From: an uncultured Faecalibacterium sp.
Lineage (GTDB): Bacteria > Bacillota > Clostridia > Oscillospirales > Ruminococcaceae
Direction: 5' to 3'
Assembly (NCBI GenBank): GCA_934525405.1
Contig: CAKSZF010000086.1
Location: 1 to 6,524 of the forward strand
Length of the DNA: 6,524 nucleotides
A program made the translations under genes and the position numbers. Under the pieces are notes generated by a model. It was not told the origin of the DNA. It made no database searches and was given only the letters and a program-made list of their open reading frames with translations. Positions 6,497-6,524 of this stretch are shown here, piece after piece (the stretch's first letter is position 1; each line of letters opens with the position of its first letter).

Positions 6497-6524
6497 CACT
6501 TTTTGCGCCGCAGCGGAAAACGCC

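Noticed and set aside
1..6524. CRISPR arrays, insertion sequences, tRNA or rRNA genes, phage or defence genes
   Set aside because: I saw no regularly spaced direct repeats, transposase motifs, paired terminal repeats or cloverleaf sequences; all long stretches are explained by conserved chromosomal genes.

Overview
The window is a GC-rich stretch of bacterial chromosome with low-GC-Gram-positive style signals: strong purine-rich Shine-Dalgarno sequences (AAGGAG, AAGGGAGA), sigma-A-type promoters and TTG start use. The style of the RadC, RluA-family and two-component proteins suggests a Clostridia member, probably Oscillospiraceae/Ruminococcaceae (Faecalibacterium-like). The taxonomic guess is inference from protein style; no search was run.

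Layout: (1) 1-3145, minus strand, is a DNA-repair block read in the order radC -> uvrB -> uvrA. The uvrA gene is cut by the left edge, leaving its first 95 complete codons. It starts with TTG inside the last codons of uvrB, so the two are almost certainly translationally coupled. A near-consensus promoter lies in the short gap between radC and uvrB, and an imperfect dyad sits just downstream of its predicted start site. (2) 3146-3314 is a divergent intergenic region between radC (minus) and an RluA-family pseudouridine synthase (plus). It has a good plus-strand promoter, a weaker minus-strand candidate and a 13-bp palindrome. (3) 3315-4304 is the pseudouridine synthase, followed by a strong rho-independent terminator at 4313-4352. 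(4) 4378-6461, minus strand, is a two-component system: an OmpR/PhoB-type response regulator followed by a membrane histidine kinase with an ATGA start/stop overlap. It converges on the pseudouridine synthase across the shared terminator. An extended -10 promoter for it lies at the right edge.

How the genes work together: UvrA and UvrB are the damage-recognition half of nucleotide excision repair, so co-translation makes sense. RadC is a conserved MPN/JAMM-fold protein whose repair role is doubtful. The pseudouridine synthase modifies RNA and looks functionally unrelated. The two-component system senses an unknown external or envelope signal; its target genes are not in view.

Every large stretch is explained by ordinary chromosomal genes, and no gap without a gene exceeds 170 bases. 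I found no mobile element, CRISPR array, tRNA, rRNA or clearly new system. The points worth a second look are mainly regulatory: the uvrB dyad, the divergent-promoter palindrome and its partial match near the regulator promoter, and the sensor domain of the kinase.
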